Source: Streptomyces sp. AM 4-1-1
GTDB taxonomy: Bacteria > Actinomycetota > Actinomycetes > Streptomycetales > Streptomycetaceae
Direction of reading: 5' to 3'
DNA length: 64,000 nt
NCBI RefSeq assembly: GCF_029167625.1
Contig: NZ_CP119145.1
Location: forward strand, 5,518,001-5,582,000
Shown here: positions 1 through 10,532 of the stretch, piece after piece
Numbering within the stretch: position 1 is the first letter of the stretch
Layout of the letters: each line of letters begins with the position of its first letter
The notes under the pieces: model-generated
Databases searched by the model: none
Told to the model about the DNA's origin: nothing
What the model saw: the letters and a program-made list of their open reading frames with translations, nothing else
Position numbers and translations under genes: made by a program

Positions 1-819
1 GACGCCCGCGAAGTCCTCGCCGACCTCGTCCAGGCCGTCCAGGCGGAACACACCGAGGGCCGTACCGGCGACTACAGCGCCTGGTGGAAGGACCTCAGCC
101 GCTGGCGCGACACCTACCCGCTCGGCTACGACCTGCCGGAGGACGGCAGCCTCTCGCCGCAGCAGGTCATCCAGCGCATCGGCGAACTCGCCCCCGAGGA
201 CACCATCTTCGCGGCGGGCGTCGGCCAGCACCAGATGTGGGCCTCGCACTTCATCCAGTACGAGAAGCCCGCCACCTGGCTCAACTCCGGCGGCGCCGGG
301 ACGATGGGGTACGCGGTCCCGGCAGCCATGGGCGCCAAGGCGGGCATGCCGGACCGCACGGTCTGGGCGATCGACGGTGACGGCTGCTTCCAGATGACCA
401 ATCAGGAACTCACCACCTGCGCCCTCAACAACATCCCGATCAAGGTCGCCATCATCAACAACGGCGCGCTCGGGATGGTCCGCCAGTGGCAGACCCTGTT
501 CTACAACCAGCGCTACTCCAACACCGTGCTGCACTCGGGCACCGACGTCGACGGCAACCCGTCCAAGGGCACCCGCGTGCCGGACTTCGTCAAGCTGTCC
601 GAGGCCATGGGCTGTTACGCCATCCGCTGCGAGGACCCGGCCGACCTGGACAAGGTCATCGCCGAGGCCAACGCGATCAACGACCGCCCCGTCGTGGTCG
701 ACTTCATCGTCCACGAGGACGCCATGGTCTGGCCGATGGTCGCCGCGGGCACCTCCAACGACGAGGTCATGGCCGCCCGGGGAGTCCGCCCCGACTTCGG
801 CGACAACGAAGACGACTGA
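1..819 (+). CDS. ilvB: Acetolactate synthase large subunit, 3' part
   Basis: C-terminal 272 residues of the thiamine-diphosphate enzyme that condenses two pyruvates, or pyruvate with 2-oxobutyrate, in the first common step of valine, leucine and isoleucine synthesis. The frame is open from base 1, so the start lies outside the window. The ThDP/Mg motif begins with GDG at 376-384 and ends with an NN pair, as the family requires. The preceding stretch (VGQHQMWA, then [11 protein letters not shown]) is typical acetohydroxyacid synthase sequence. The regulatory subunit gene follows after 21 bp and ilvC after that, so this is the usual ilvBNC operon. Confidence 0.96.
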   Translation, partial: DAREVLADLVQAVQAEHTEGRTGDYSAWWKDLSRWRDTYPLGYDLPEDGSLSPQQVIQRIGELAPEDTIFAAGVGQHQMWASHFIQYEKPATWLNSGGAGTMGYAVPAAMGAKAGMPDRTVWAIDGDGCFQMTNQELTTCALNNIPIKVAIINNGALGMVRQWQTLFYNQRYSNTVLHSGTDVDGNPSKGTRVPDFVKLSEAMGCYAIRCEDPADLDKVIAEANAINDRPVVVDFIVHEDAMVWPMVAAGTSNDEVMAARGVRPDFGDNEDD

Positions 820-840
820 GAGACAGAGAGAGACCGCCCC

Positions 841-2485
<1,645 letters not shown>

Positions 2486-2811
2486 CTCCTGGTGCCGCTC
2501 CCGGCGAGCTCCGCCCCCGGGCGGACGCCGCCGGTCACGGCGCCGGTCGCCGGACGGTCCCCGCGGGCCGTCCGGCGGCACCGTCCGCCGTTCTCACCGC
2601 TGGAGGAGTCGGCTCCGTACGTGTGTACAAGTCGTCCATCCCGTGTGGGTGATCCTTCCATCGGGGCACAGAACGCGCCCCGCGAGTGACTACACTTCTC
2701 CACACATACACGCGTCAGGGCACACAGTGTCGTGCGTCTTCCACGCGGCTAGCCCCTCCACCGCCTGCGGCCGTCGGGACGGCCGTCCGCATTGGACCAG
2801 TGAGGACTCAC
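2486..2811. other. ilvC-serA intergenic region
   Basis: A 326-bp gap with no credible gene. It holds the terminator at 2548-2577 and then a less GC-rich stretch (2620-2710) that probably carries the serA promoter. A TACACT hexamer at 2691-2696 could be a -10 box, but no convincing -35 lies at the right distance. In-frame codons upstream of serA do not look coding. Confidence 0.4.
2548..2577 (+). terminator. ilvBNC terminator
   Basis: Perfect 10-bp GC-rich arms at 2548-2557 and 2568-2577 around a 10-nt loop, about 60 bp past the ilvC stop. There is no U-tract, which is usual for streptomycete terminators. Confidence 0.65.
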
Positions 2812-4404
2812 GTGAGCTCGAAACCTGTCGTACTCATCGCTGAAGAGCTGTCGCCTGCCACGGTCGATGCTCTGGGTCCGGATTTCGAGATCCGGCACTG
2901 CAACGGCGCGGACCGCGCCGAACTGCTCCCCGCCATCGCCGATGTCGACGCCATCCTGGTGCGCTCCGCCACCAAGGTCGACGCCGAGGCCATCGCGGCC
3001 GCCAGGAAGCTGCGGGTCGTCGCCCGCGCGGGCGTCGGTCTCGACAACGTCGACGTCTCCTCGGCCACCAAGGCCGGCGTGATGGTCGTCAACGCACCGA
3101 CCTCCAACATCGTCACCGCCGCCGAGCTGGCCTGCGGTCTGCTCGTCGCCACCGCGCGGCACATCCCGCAGGCCAACACCGCCCTGAAGAACGGCGAGTG
3201 GAAGCGTTCGAAGTACACCGGTGTCGAGCTGAGCGAGAAGACCCTCGGCGTCGTCGGCCTCGGCCGCATCGGTGTCCTGGTCGCACAGCGCATGTCGGCG
3301 TTCGGCATGAAGATCGTCGCGTACGACCCCTATGTGCAGCCGGCCCGCGCCGCGCAGATGGGCGTCAAGCTCCTCACCCTGGACGAGCTGCTGGAGGTGG
3401 CCGACTTCATCACGGTGCACCTCCCGAAGACCCCCGAGACGCTGGGGCTGATCGGTGACGACGCGCTGCACAAGGTGAAGCCGACGGTGCGGATCGTCAA
3501 CGCCGCGCGCGGCGGGATCGTCGACGAGGAGGCGCTGGCCTCCGCGCTCAAGGAGGGCCGCGTCGCGGGCGCCGGTCTGGACGTGTACGCGAAGGAGCCC
3601 TGCACGGACTCCCCGCTGTTCCAGTTCGACCAGGTCGTCTGCACCCCGCACCTCGGCGCCTCCACCGACGAGGCCCAGGAGAAGGCGGGTATCGCCGTCG
3701 CCAGGTCCGTCCGGCTCGCCCTCGCCGGCGAGCTGGTGCCGGACGCGGTCAACGTCCAGGGCGGGGTCATCGCCGAGGACGTGCGCCCCGGACTGCCGCT
3801 CGCCGAGAAGCTGGGCCGGATCTTCACCGCGCTCGCGGGCGAGGTCGCCGTCCGCCTCGACGTCGAGGTGTACGGGGAGATCACCCAGCACGACGTGAAG
3901 GTGCTCGAACTCTCCGCGCTCAAGGGTGTCTTCGAGGACGTCGTCGACGAGACCGTGTCGTACGTCAACGCCCCGCTCTTCGCGCAGGAGCGCGGTGTCG
4001 AGGTCCGTCTCACCACCAGCTCCGAGTCCTCCGAGCACCGCAACGTGGTGACCGTCCGGGGCACACTGTCGGACGGTGAGGAGGTCTCGGTCTCCGGCAC
4101 GCTGTCCGGTCCCAAGCACCTCCAGAAGATCGTCGCGATCGGCGAGCACGACGTGGACCTGGCGCTCGCCGACCACATGGTCGTCCTGCGGTACCAGGAC
4201 CGTCCCGGCGTCGTCGGCACCGTCGGCCGCATCCTCGGCGAGGGCGGCCTCAACATCGCGGGCATGCAGGTCTCGCGCGCGGACGCGGGCGGCGAGGCGC
4301 TGGTCGTGCTCACCGTCGACGACGACGTCCCGCAGTCGATCCTGAACGAGATCTCCGAGGAGATCGGCGCGGCCTCCGCCCGCTCGGTGAACCTCACCGA
4401 CTGA
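2812..4404 (+). CDS. serA: D-3-phosphoglycerate dehydrogenase
   Basis: First enzyme of the phosphorylated serine pathway (3-phosphoglycerate to phosphohydroxypyruvate, NAD-dependent). It has 530 residues: substrate and Rossmann domains with GLGRIG near residue 147, an intervening (ASB-type) domain, and a C-terminal ACT domain (YQDRPGVVGTVGRIL). This is the long actinobacterial form that senses serine. GTG 2812 is preferred to upstream in-frame codons because GAGGA sits at 2802-2806 and family similarity begins right after it. Confidence 0.95.
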   Translation: MSSKPVVLIAEELSPATVDALGPDFEIRHCNGADRAELLPAIADVDAILVRSATKVDAEAIAAARKLRVVARAGVGLDNVDVSSATKAGVMVVNAPTSNIVTAAELACGLLVATARHIPQANTALKNGEWKRSKYTGVELSEKTLGVVGLGRIGVLVAQRMSAFGMKIVAYDPYVQPARAAQMGVKLLTLDELLEVADFITVHLPKTPETLGLIGDDALHKVKPTVRIVNAARGGIVDEEALASALKEGRVAGAGLDVYAKEPCTDSPLFQFDQVVCTPHLGASTDEAQEKAGIAVARSVRLALAGELVPDAVNVQGGVIAEDVRPGLPLAEKLGRIFTALAGEVAVRLDVEVYGEITQHDVKVLELSALKGVFEDVVDETVSYVNAPLFAQERGVEVRLTTSSESSEHRNVVTVRGTLSDGEEVSVSGTLSGPKHLQKIVAIGEHDVDLALADHMVVLRYQDRPGVVGTVGRILGEGGLNIAGMQVSRADAGGEALVVLTVDDDVPQSILNEISEEIGAASARSVNLTD

Positions 4405-4430
4405 GCCGCCTGCCCGGTCGAGCCCCCGTG

Positions 4431-4475
4431 CCCGGCGTATAGACGCTTGTCTCACACACGCGTCTGGACGCCGGG
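4431..4475 (+). promoter_or_regulatory. Two-tier inverted repeat upstream of the TetR gene
   Basis: Outer arms of 8 bp (4431-4438 and 4468-4475) and inner arms of 6 bp (4441-4446 and 4460-4465) are all perfectly complementary, separated by 2-nt bulges and a 13-nt loop. It lies 27 bp past serA and 12 bp before the TetR ATG. It could be the serA terminator, the TetR operator, or both. Confidence 0.5.
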
Positions 4476-4487
4476 TACGCTGCTGTC

Positions 4488-5075
4488 ATGGGACATCGTG
4501 AGGATCTGCTCGAAGGCGCCAAGCGCTGCCTGCTGGACAAGGGGTACTCCCGGACGACGGCACGCGACATCGTGGCCGCTTCGGGCACCAACCTCGCCTC
4601 CATCGGCTACCACTACGGCTCCAAGGAGGCCCTGCTCAACCAGGCGTTCATCAAGCTGACCGAGGAGTGGGGCGACCTGATCAGCGAGGTGCCCCCGCAG
4701 GTCGCGGAGAGTGCCGGAGAGCGGCGGGACCCGTTCGACCAGTTCCGCGAGGTGTGGGGCCGGGTCATCGATTCGTACGAGGAGAGCCGGCCGGTCTGGC
4801 AGCTCCAGATGGAGGTCGTCTCCCGCATCGACACCGATCCGGAACTCCAGCGGGCGCTGGCGGGCCCGCAGCGCGAGGGACGGGACGGACTCGCCGAGAA
4901 CATGCTGGGCATCGACCCCGGGACGGACCCGGAACGCGCCCGGGTGGTCGGGCTGTTCTGTCAGGCGCTCCTGGTGGGCGTGATGGTGCAGTGGATGATC
5001 GACGGCGACTCCGCGCCGTCGGCGCAGGACCTGACGGACGGTCTCAAGGTGGTCCTGGAGGGCCGCAAGACCTGA
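4488..5075 (+). CDS. TetR/AcrR-family transcriptional regulator
   Basis: A 195-residue one-component regulator. The N-terminal helix-turn-helix spans about residues 8-55 (KGYSRTTARDIVAASG, then GYHYGSKEALL). The rest is a helical ligand and dimer domain that gives no clue to the ligand. The start is ATG 4488. No Shine-Dalgarno is visible, and a TACGCT -10-like box lies 7 bp upstream, so the transcript may be leaderless. A large inverted repeat at 4431-4475 could be its own operator. The target genes are unknown. Confidence 0.88.
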   Translation: MGHREDLLEGAKRCLLDKGYSRTTARDIVAASGTNLASIGYHYGSKEALLNQAFIKLTEEWGDLISEVPPQVAESAGERRDPFDQFREVWGRVIDSYEESRPVWQLQMEVVSRIDTDPELQRALAGPQREGRDGLAENMLGIDPGTDPERARVVGLFCQALLVGVMVQWMIDGDSAPSAQDLTDGLKVVLEGRKT

Positions 5076-5176
5076 GGCGCCGGTCTGAAGCCGTACGGAC
5101 CGAGGACGTACGGACCGAGGCTGTACGGACCGGGGCCGCGCGGTCCGAAGGAGCCCGGCGGGGGCACGCGACTCCC

Positions 5177-6319
5177 TCAGATCCGGGCCCTCTTCAACGC
5201 CATGTGCAGCAGCAGCCGGTCCTCGCCGTCGTTCAGATCGAGGCCGGTGAGCTGTTCGACCCGGGAGAGCCGGTAGTAGAGCGTCTGCCGGTGGATGCCC
5301 AGCTCGGTCGCCGTGCGGCTCGCCTGGCCCGCGCAGTCGAGGAACACCTCGGCGGTCCGGGCCAGTTCAGTGTGCGGCGGGCTGAGCAGGGTGCGGACGG
5401 CGTGGTCGGGAGCGGCGTCCGGGAGCGCGGGCAGCGCGGTCAGCAGCCGGTACGGGCCGATGGAGGCCCAGTCGGCGACCGGACCGTACCGGGTCTCCGC
5501 GTGGGCGGCGCGGGCCGCGGCCGACGCCTCGTGCCAGGACGCCGTCAGCTCGGACAGGCCGCGGCGGGGTGCGGCGATCCCGGCCGTCGCGGCCGGTCCC
5601 GCGAGGGCGCGCAGCCGGTCGGCCGCGGTGACCGCCGGGTCCAGTACGTCGGGGGAGCGCAGCCGGACCAGGACGGCGAGGGACAGGTCGCCGGAGTCCG
5701 ACGCGACGGTGGCGAGCGCCGCCGCCGAGGTGACCGTACGGGCGGAGGGGGCCTCGCCGGCCCAGGGGCCGATGCCGACCAGGGTGTGCAGTCCGTCCGC
5801 GTCGGCGCCGAGGGCCGTCCGCAGCGCGGCCACCGCCATGTCGCGCTGCCAGCCGTGCGCGGCGGTGAGCACCGCGCCGAACTCGCGGGACAGGTCCGTG
5901 CCCGCCCGCGCCTCCTCGGACAGCAGCGCCCCGATCCGGGCCGCCACCTCCATCGCCGCGTCCAGCCGCGCCTCGGTCGGTCCGGGCTCGGCGTCGAGCA
6001 GCCACACGTAACCGAGCACCACTCCCCGGTGGCGGGCCGGCAGACAGATCCGGCTGCGGTACACCCCGGCCTCGGGGGTCGCCGGGATGCGGACCGGGCC
6101 GGTCGCCCGGGTGATGCCGAAGCCCTCGAACCAGGCGCGGACGGCGGGGGTGGAGCGCCGGGTCAGGATCGAGCGGGTGCGGACCGGGTCCATCGCCGTG
6201 TCGTCGTCGCTGTCGTGCGCGCCGAAGGCCACCAGGCCGAAGTCCCGGTTCTCCAGTGTGGCGGGGGCGCCGAGCAGCCCGGAGATCTCGTCGACCAGTT
6301 CCTGGTAATCACCCTTCAC
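5177..6319 (-). CDS. PucR-type regulator of proline catabolism
   Basis: About 380 residues. The C-terminal 60 residues are the PucR-family helix-turn-helix ([20 protein letters not shown]). The N-terminal part resembles a GAF/CdaR-like sensing region. It is divergent from proline dehydrogenase and P5C dehydrogenase genes, the arrangement expected of their activator, with proline or a metabolite as likely effector (inference). GTG 6319 is preferred to the in-frame ATG 6367: it has a GAGGA site 9 nt upstream, and it leaves the perfect 16-bp palindrome at 6340-6355 outside the coding sequence. Confidence 0.88.
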   Translation of the reverse strand: MKGDYQELVDEISGLLGAPATLENRDFGLVAFGAHDSDDDTAMDPVRTRSILTRRSTPAVRAWFEGFGITRATGPVRIPATPEAGVYRSRICLPARHRGVVLGYVWLLDAEPGPTEARLDAAMEVAARIGALLSEEARAGTDLSREFGAVLTAAHGWQRDMAVAALRTALGADADGLHTLVGIGPWAGEAPSARTVTSAAALATVASDSGDLSLAVLVRLRSPDVLDPAVTAADRLRALAGPAATAGIAAPRRGLSELTASWHEASAAARAAHAETRYGPVADWASIGPYRLLTALPALPDAAPDHAVRTLLSPPHTELARTAEVFLDCAGQASRTATELGIHRQTLYYRLSRVEQLTGLDLNDGEDRLLLHMALKRARI

Positions 6320-6339
6320 CCCGCCATCCTCGCACTTCT

Positions 6340-6355
6340 TCAGACATATGTCTGA
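6340..6355. promoter_or_regulatory. 16-bp palindrome between the PucR regulator and proline dehydrogenase
   Basis: TCAGACATATGTCTGA reads identically on both strands. It lies 21 bp upstream of the regulator's GTG and about 145 bp upstream of the proline dehydrogenase start. It is a candidate operator for the PucR-type protein, controlling its own gene and the catabolic pair. Confidence 0.5.
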
Positions 6356-6500
6356 GATGGCGGCCACGGATGCGTGACACCTGTCGATGGCGTAGCGGCG
6401 GTGGAATCCTTAGATTTCACGGTGGTTCTCCGTGCTGTACCGGTCTGTTCCCCTTGGCCTGCCACAGCCCCCTTTCATACTTTTCCGTGGAGGTGTCCCC

Positions 6501-7427
6501 GTGCTGGGTTCCGTGATCCTCGCCGCGTCGCGCAGCGGCCAGATGCGTCGCTTCGTGTCGGTCGCCCCGGGCACCAAGCAGGTCGTCGACCGGTTCATCG
6601 CCGGTGAGACCGTCGAGCAGGTCGTCCCGGTCATCGAGGACGCCGCCGACAAGGGTCTCGAACTGACCCTGGACGTGGTCGGCGAGGACATCACCGAACC
6701 GGCCGACGCCGCGGCCGCGCGCGACGCCTATCTGGAGCTGATCGGGCGGCTGAAGGACCTCGGCCTGGGCACCAGGGCCGAGATGTCGGTCAAGCTCTCC
6801 ATGTTCGGCCAGGCCCTGGACGGCGGCCATGAGCTGGCGCTCGCCAACGTCCGCCCGGTCGTCGAGGCCGCCGCCGCGATCGGCACCACGGTCACCCTGG
6901 ACGCGGAGGACCACACCACCCTCGACTCGATGTTCGCCATCCACGAGGAGCTGCGGAAGGACTTCCCGCAGACCGGCTGTGTGATCCAGTCGTGCCTGTT
7001 CCGCACCGAGGACGACGCCCGCAGGCTCGCCGCCGCGGGCAGCCGGGTGCGTATCGTGAAGGGCGCGTACAAGGAGCCGGCCACCGTCGCGTACCAGGAC
7101 AAGGCCGAGGTCGACAAGGCGTACGTCCGCATCGTGAAGATCCTGATGGAGGGCGAGGGCTACCCGATGATCGGGTCGCACGACCCGCGCATCATCGCCA
7201 TCGCCCAGGAGCTGGCCCGCAGGTCCGGGCGCAAGCTGGACGAGTACGAGTTCCAGATGCTGTACGGCATCCGCAGCGAGGAGCACGTCCGGCTGGCGGC
7301 CGAGGGACACCGGATGCGCGTCTACACGGCGTACGGCACCGACTGGTACGGGTACTTCATGCGCAGGCTCGCGGAGCGCCCGGCCAACCTGCTGTTCTTC
7401 CTCCGCTCGATGATCACCAAGGGCTGA
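6501..7427 (+). CDS. Proline dehydrogenase, monofunctional
   Basis: FAD enzyme oxidising proline to pyrroline-5-carboxylate, passing electrons to the respiratory chain. It has 308 residues, the normal monofunctional length, and is a (beta/alpha)8 barrel. Diagnostic segments are VIQSCLFRTEDDARRL, RIVKGAYKEPA (catalytic Lys region) and the C-terminal YGIRSEEHVRLA with RRLAERPANL. GTG 6501 follows GGAGG at 6489-6493; upstream in-frame codons are not family-like. The P5C dehydrogenase starts 58 bp downstream in the same operon. Confidence 0.95.
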   Translation: MLGSVILAASRSGQMRRFVSVAPGTKQVVDRFIAGETVEQVVPVIEDAADKGLELTLDVVGEDITEPADAAAARDAYLELIGRLKDLGLGTRAEMSVKLSMFGQALDGGHELALANVRPVVEAAAAIGTTVTLDAEDHTTLDSMFAIHEELRKDFPQTGCVIQSCLFRTEDDARRLAAAGSRVRIVKGAYKEPATVAYQDKAEVDKAYVRIVKILMEGEGYPMIGSHDPRIIAIAQELARRSGRKLDEYEFQMLYGIRSEEHVRLAAEGHRMRVYTAYGTDWYGYFMRRLAERPANLLFFLRSMITKG

Positions 7428-7485
7428 CCTCCGGGCTGATCCCCGACCCCCTGACGAACCCCTGACGCAAGGAGACAAGGCACCC

Positions 7486-9117
7486 ATGGACGCTGTGACC
7501 CAGGTTCCCGCGCCGGTCAACGAGCCGGTCCGTTCCTACGCCCCGGGCTCCACCGAGCGCGCCCTGCTGGAGGCGAAGCTCAAGGAGCTCTCGGAGAACC
7601 CGATCGACCTGCCGATGACCATCGGCGGCGAGAAGCGGATGGGCGGCGGCGAGCGCGTCGATGTCGTACAGCCGCACAACCACAAGGCCGTCATCGGTAC
7701 GTTCGCCGGTGCCACCGAGCAGGACGCGCAGGACGCGATCGACGCCGCTCTCGCCGCCGCCCCGGCGTGGCGCGCGATGTCCTTCGACGACCGCGCCGCG
7801 ATCATCCTGCGCGCCGCCGAGCTGCTGGCGGGCCCGTGGCGCGCCACCATGGCCGCCTCGACCATGCTCGGCCAGTCGAAGACCGCCCAGCAGGCCGAGA
7901 TCGACTGTCCCTGCGAGCTGATCGACTTCTGGCGCTTCAACGTGCACTACGCGCGCCAGATCCTCGCCGAGCAGCCCCCGGCGAACTCGACCGGTGTGTG
8001 GAACCGCATGGACCACCGCCCGCTGGAGGGCTTCGTCTACGCGATCACGCCGTTCAACTTCTCGGCCATCGCGGGCAACCTGCCGACCGCGCCCGCCCTG
8101 ATGGGCAACGTCGTGGTGTGGAAGCCGTCCCCGACGCAGACCCACGCCGCCGTGCTGCTGATGGAGCTGCTGGAGGAGGCCGGGCTGCCCAAGGGCGTCA
8201 TCAACCTGGTGACCGGTGACGGCATCGCCGTCTCGGAGGTGGCCCTGAACCACCGCGACCTGGCCGGTATCCACTTCACCGGCTCGACCCCCACCTTCCA
8301 GCACCTGTGGAAGACGGTCGGCGCGAACATCGAGAAGTACCGCACCTACCCGCGCCTCGTCGGCGAGACCGGCGGCAAGGACTTCGTGGTCGCCCACCCG
8401 TCGGCCGACCGTGCCGTCCTGAAGACCGCGCTGACCCGTGGTTCCTTCGAGTACCAGGGCCAGAAGTGCTCGGCCACCTCCCGGGCGTACATCCCGGCCT
8501 CCCTGTGGAACTCCGGTTTCAAGGAGGAGTTCGCGGCCGAGGTCGACTCCATCACCATGGGTGACGTCACCGATCTGTCGCACTTCATCGGCGCCGTCAT
8601 CGACGAGCGGTCCTTCGCCAAGAACAAGGCGGCCATCGACCGCGCGAAGGCCGACCCGTCCTGCACGATCGTCGCGGGCGGCACCTACGACGACTCGGTG
8701 GGCTACTTCGTCCGCCCGACCGTCATCGAGTGCGACGACCCGGCCAACGAGGTCTTCACCACCGAGTACTTCGGTCCGATCGTCGCGGTGTACGTCTACG
8801 AGGACGACGCGTACGACGCGATGCTGGAGCAGATGGAGTCCGTGTCGGACTACGCGCTGACGGGCTCGGTCATCGCCAACGACCGTGCCGCCGCCGCGTA
8901 CACGATGGAGAAGCTGCGGTACGCCGCGGGCAACTTCTACATCAACGACAAGTCGACCGGCGCCGTCGTCGGCCAGCAGCCCTTCGGCGGTGGCCGGGCC
9001 TCGGGCACCTGTGACAAGGCGGGCGCCCCGCAGAACCTCCAGCGCTGGACGCTGACCCGCGCCATCAAGGAGACGCTGGTCCCGCCGACCGACTACGTCT
9101 ACCCCCACCAGGGCTGA
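7486..9117 (+). CDS. pruA: L-glutamate gamma-semialdehyde (P5C) dehydrogenase
   Basis: NAD-dependent aldehyde dehydrogenase that completes proline degradation to glutamate. It has 543 residues, the length of stand-alone P5CDH. The general base Glu294 is in GETGGKDF and the nucleophile Cys328 in YQGQKCSA. The ATG has AAGGAG at 7469-7474. Cotranscription with proline dehydrogenase fits channelling of the unstable P5C intermediate. A 12-bp-stem terminator follows. Confidence 0.96.
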   Translation: MDAVTQVPAPVNEPVRSYAPGSTERALLEAKLKELSENPIDLPMTIGGEKRMGGGERVDVVQPHNHKAVIGTFAGATEQDAQDAIDAALAAAPAWRAMSFDDRAAIILRAAELLAGPWRATMAASTMLGQSKTAQQAEIDCPCELIDFWRFNVHYARQILAEQPPANSTGVWNRMDHRPLEGFVYAITPFNFSAIAGNLPTAPALMGNVVVWKPSPTQTHAAVLLMELLEEAGLPKGVINLVTGDGIAVSEVALNHRDLAGIHFTGSTPTFQHLWKTVGANIEKYRTYPRLVGETGGKDFVVAHPSADRAVLKTALTRGSFEYQGQKCSATSRAYIPASLWNSGFKEEFAAEVDSITMGDVTDLSHFIGAVIDERSFAKNKAAIDRAKADPSCTIVAGGTYDDSVGYFVRPTVIECDDPANEVFTTEYFGPIVAVYVYEDDAYDAMLEQMESVSDYALTGSVIANDRAAAAYTMEKLRYAAGNFYINDKSTGAVVGQQPFGGGRASGTCDKAGAPQNLQRWTLTRAIKETLVPPTDYVYPHQG

Positions 9118-9154
9118 CATCCCCACCGGAGCCGCCCGGCTCCGCCACGGGTCC

Positions 9155-9192
9155 CCGCCCCCGTCCCGGCCCCCCACGCCGGACGGGGGCGG
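9155..9192 (+). terminator. Bidirectional terminator of the proline operon
   Basis: Perfect 12-bp GC arms at 9155-9166 and 9181-9192 with a 14-nt loop, between two convergent gene ends (9117 and 9221). Confidence 0.65.
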
Positions 9193-9220
9193 TTGCCGTT
9201 CCCGCCCCCGCCGGGCGGGG

Positions 9221-9925
9221 TCAGATCTCGACCATCACCTGGTCCAGCGATTTGCGCACCAGGTCGGGCACCCGGCAGTCCTCGGCCGGGTAGCCCACCG
9301 GGATCACCGCGAACGCCTTCTCGTTCTCCGGCCGGTTCAGCACCTCGCGCAGGAACCGCATCGGGCTCGGCGTGTGGATCAGCGCGGCGAGACCCGACAG
9401 ATGCAGGGCGGAGAGCAGCATGCCGACGGCGATGCCGACCGACTCGTCGACGTAGTAGTGCTTGTGCTTGGTGCCGTCCTCGCCCAGCCAGTACCGCTGC
9501 TGGAAGACCACGATCAGTCCGGGCGCGTCCGTCAGGTGCGTCTTCACGGCGTCCGTGCCGAGCGGCCGCAGCGCGGCCAGCCACTCCTCGCCGAGCCGGC
9601 CGTCATAACTGATCTTCTCCTCGTGCTCGGCGGCCTCCCGGATGCGTCGCCGCACGTCGGGGTCCTTGACCAGGACGAAGGTCCACGGCTGCTGGTGGGC
9701 GCCGGACGGGGCGGTCGACGCGCAGGCGACCGCGTCCCGGATCACCTGCTCGGGCACCGGGTCGGTGGAGAACCGTCGTACGGTCCTGCGTTCGTCCATG
9801 CGCAGCCTCAGCCGGGCCGCGTTGGTCAGGGACTCATCGGCCGGCATCCGCTCGGGGTGGTAGGGGACGGACCGGTACGGGGCGCCATGGATGGGCGTCC
9901 ACTGCTGGGATGTGGGTTGTGACAT
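9221..9925 (-). CDS. Nitroreductase-fold flavoprotein, iodotyrosine deiodinase-like
   Basis: A 234-residue FMN-dependent nitroreductase-superfamily protein. FMN-binding segments are visible (RRTVRRFS near residue 47, APSGAHQQPW near 72). It differs from plain nitroreductases in having the lid of iodotyrosine deiodinase: Glu103, Tyr107 and Lys128 occur with the spacing of the zwitterion-binding Glu-Tyr-Lys of the animal enzyme. The flanks also match: DAPGLIVVFQQ, HYYVDESVGIA, HTPSPM and a C-terminus of the VPDL-RK-LDQ-MV type. The likely activity is reductive dehalogenation of halotyrosines; the true substrate is unknown. It is transcribed alone and has no exporter or biosynthetic neighbours. 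Confidence 0.82.
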   Translation of the reverse strand: MSQPTSQQWTPIHGAPYRSVPYHPERMPADESLTNAARLRLRMDERRTVRRFSTDPVPEQVIRDAVACASTAPSGAHQQPWTFVLVKDPDVRRRIREAAEHEEKISYDGRLGEEWLAALRPLGTDAVKTHLTDAPGLIVVFQQRYWLGEDGTKHKHYYVDESVGIAVGMLLSALHLSGLAALIHTPSPMRFLREVLNRPENEKAFAVIPVGYPAEDCRVPDLVRKSLDQVMVEI

Positions 9926-10300
9926 GGCACGCAGTCTGCGGTGCCGGTCGGCCGGGGACCAGAGGGCTGCCGGTCAAATCCGGCCGAGCCGCGGTGGCCG
10001 GCCGCCCGGCACCGGGTCCGGTCGGTCAGCCTCCGCCGCCATGGCCGGGGGCTGGGAGCGGTGGGTGCGGGAGCGCTCCGTCTCAGATAGTAGGAAGCCC
10101 GAGTAATTGTGGAGACAGAGCGGCCGACCTGACTTACGTTTGTAGGAGCCGAACGTCTCGCTGATCCAGCGATCGGCGGTCGTGAACGCGCGCCCCGCGC
10201 AGGCAATCCCTGCGGCGCCCGCTCCCCGCCCCTTCCGGCACCTCGAAATCTCGATCTCGCAGTTCTCGCGATCTCAACGATCTCAAGGAGTCGATCCACC
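9926..10300. other. Divergent intergenic region upstream of a 42-residue protein
   Basis: A 375-bp gap between divergent genes. It is GC-rich to about 10075, then AT-richer (10081-10150), where arms GTCTC (10080-10084) and GAGAC (10112-10116) flank a probable promoter. Three close copies of a CGATCTC-like heptamer fall within 10250-10286, just before the AAGGAG site of the small gene. No further gene is seen. Confidence 0.35.
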
Positions 10301-10429
10301 ATGGCAGAGACGACTGTCCGCCGCGTCCGTCACGCCCACCGCCCGAGCGAGGCCGAGCGGAAGAACGCCGCCGCCGCCCTGCAGCGGGCCCTCGACCGCA
10401 GGGACAACGGCGGTTCCACCGGTCACTGA
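10301..10429 (+). CDS. Small basic protein of unknown function, 42 residues
   Basis: ATG 10301 is preceded by AAGGAG at 10285-10290 and the frame shows the G/C third-position bias of real genes. The product is short, Arg/Ala-rich and probably helical (SEAERKNAAAALQRALDRRD), with no signal peptide or cysteine. The last codons and the stop fall inside a 13-bp-stem hairpin that looks like its terminator. A ribosome site, codon bias and its own terminator argue for a real gene. No family is recognised. Confidence 0.7.
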   Translation: MAETTVRRVRHAHRPSEAERKNAAAALQRALDRRDNGGSTGH

Positions 10430-10443
10430 GGACCGGTGGAACC
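10412..10443 (+). terminator. Hairpin overlapping the stop of the 42-residue gene
   Basis: Perfect 13-bp arms at 10412-10424 and 10431-10443. The TGA stop (10427-10429) is in the 6-nt loop. Confidence 0.6.
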
Positions 10444-10532
10444 CGCGCGCCGACCAGCTGCCGTACCGGCCCGCACCCCGACCGGCCCCCGTACCGCCGA
10501 CCGGCCGGTTTCACCGGCGGCCGGTCCGCCGG

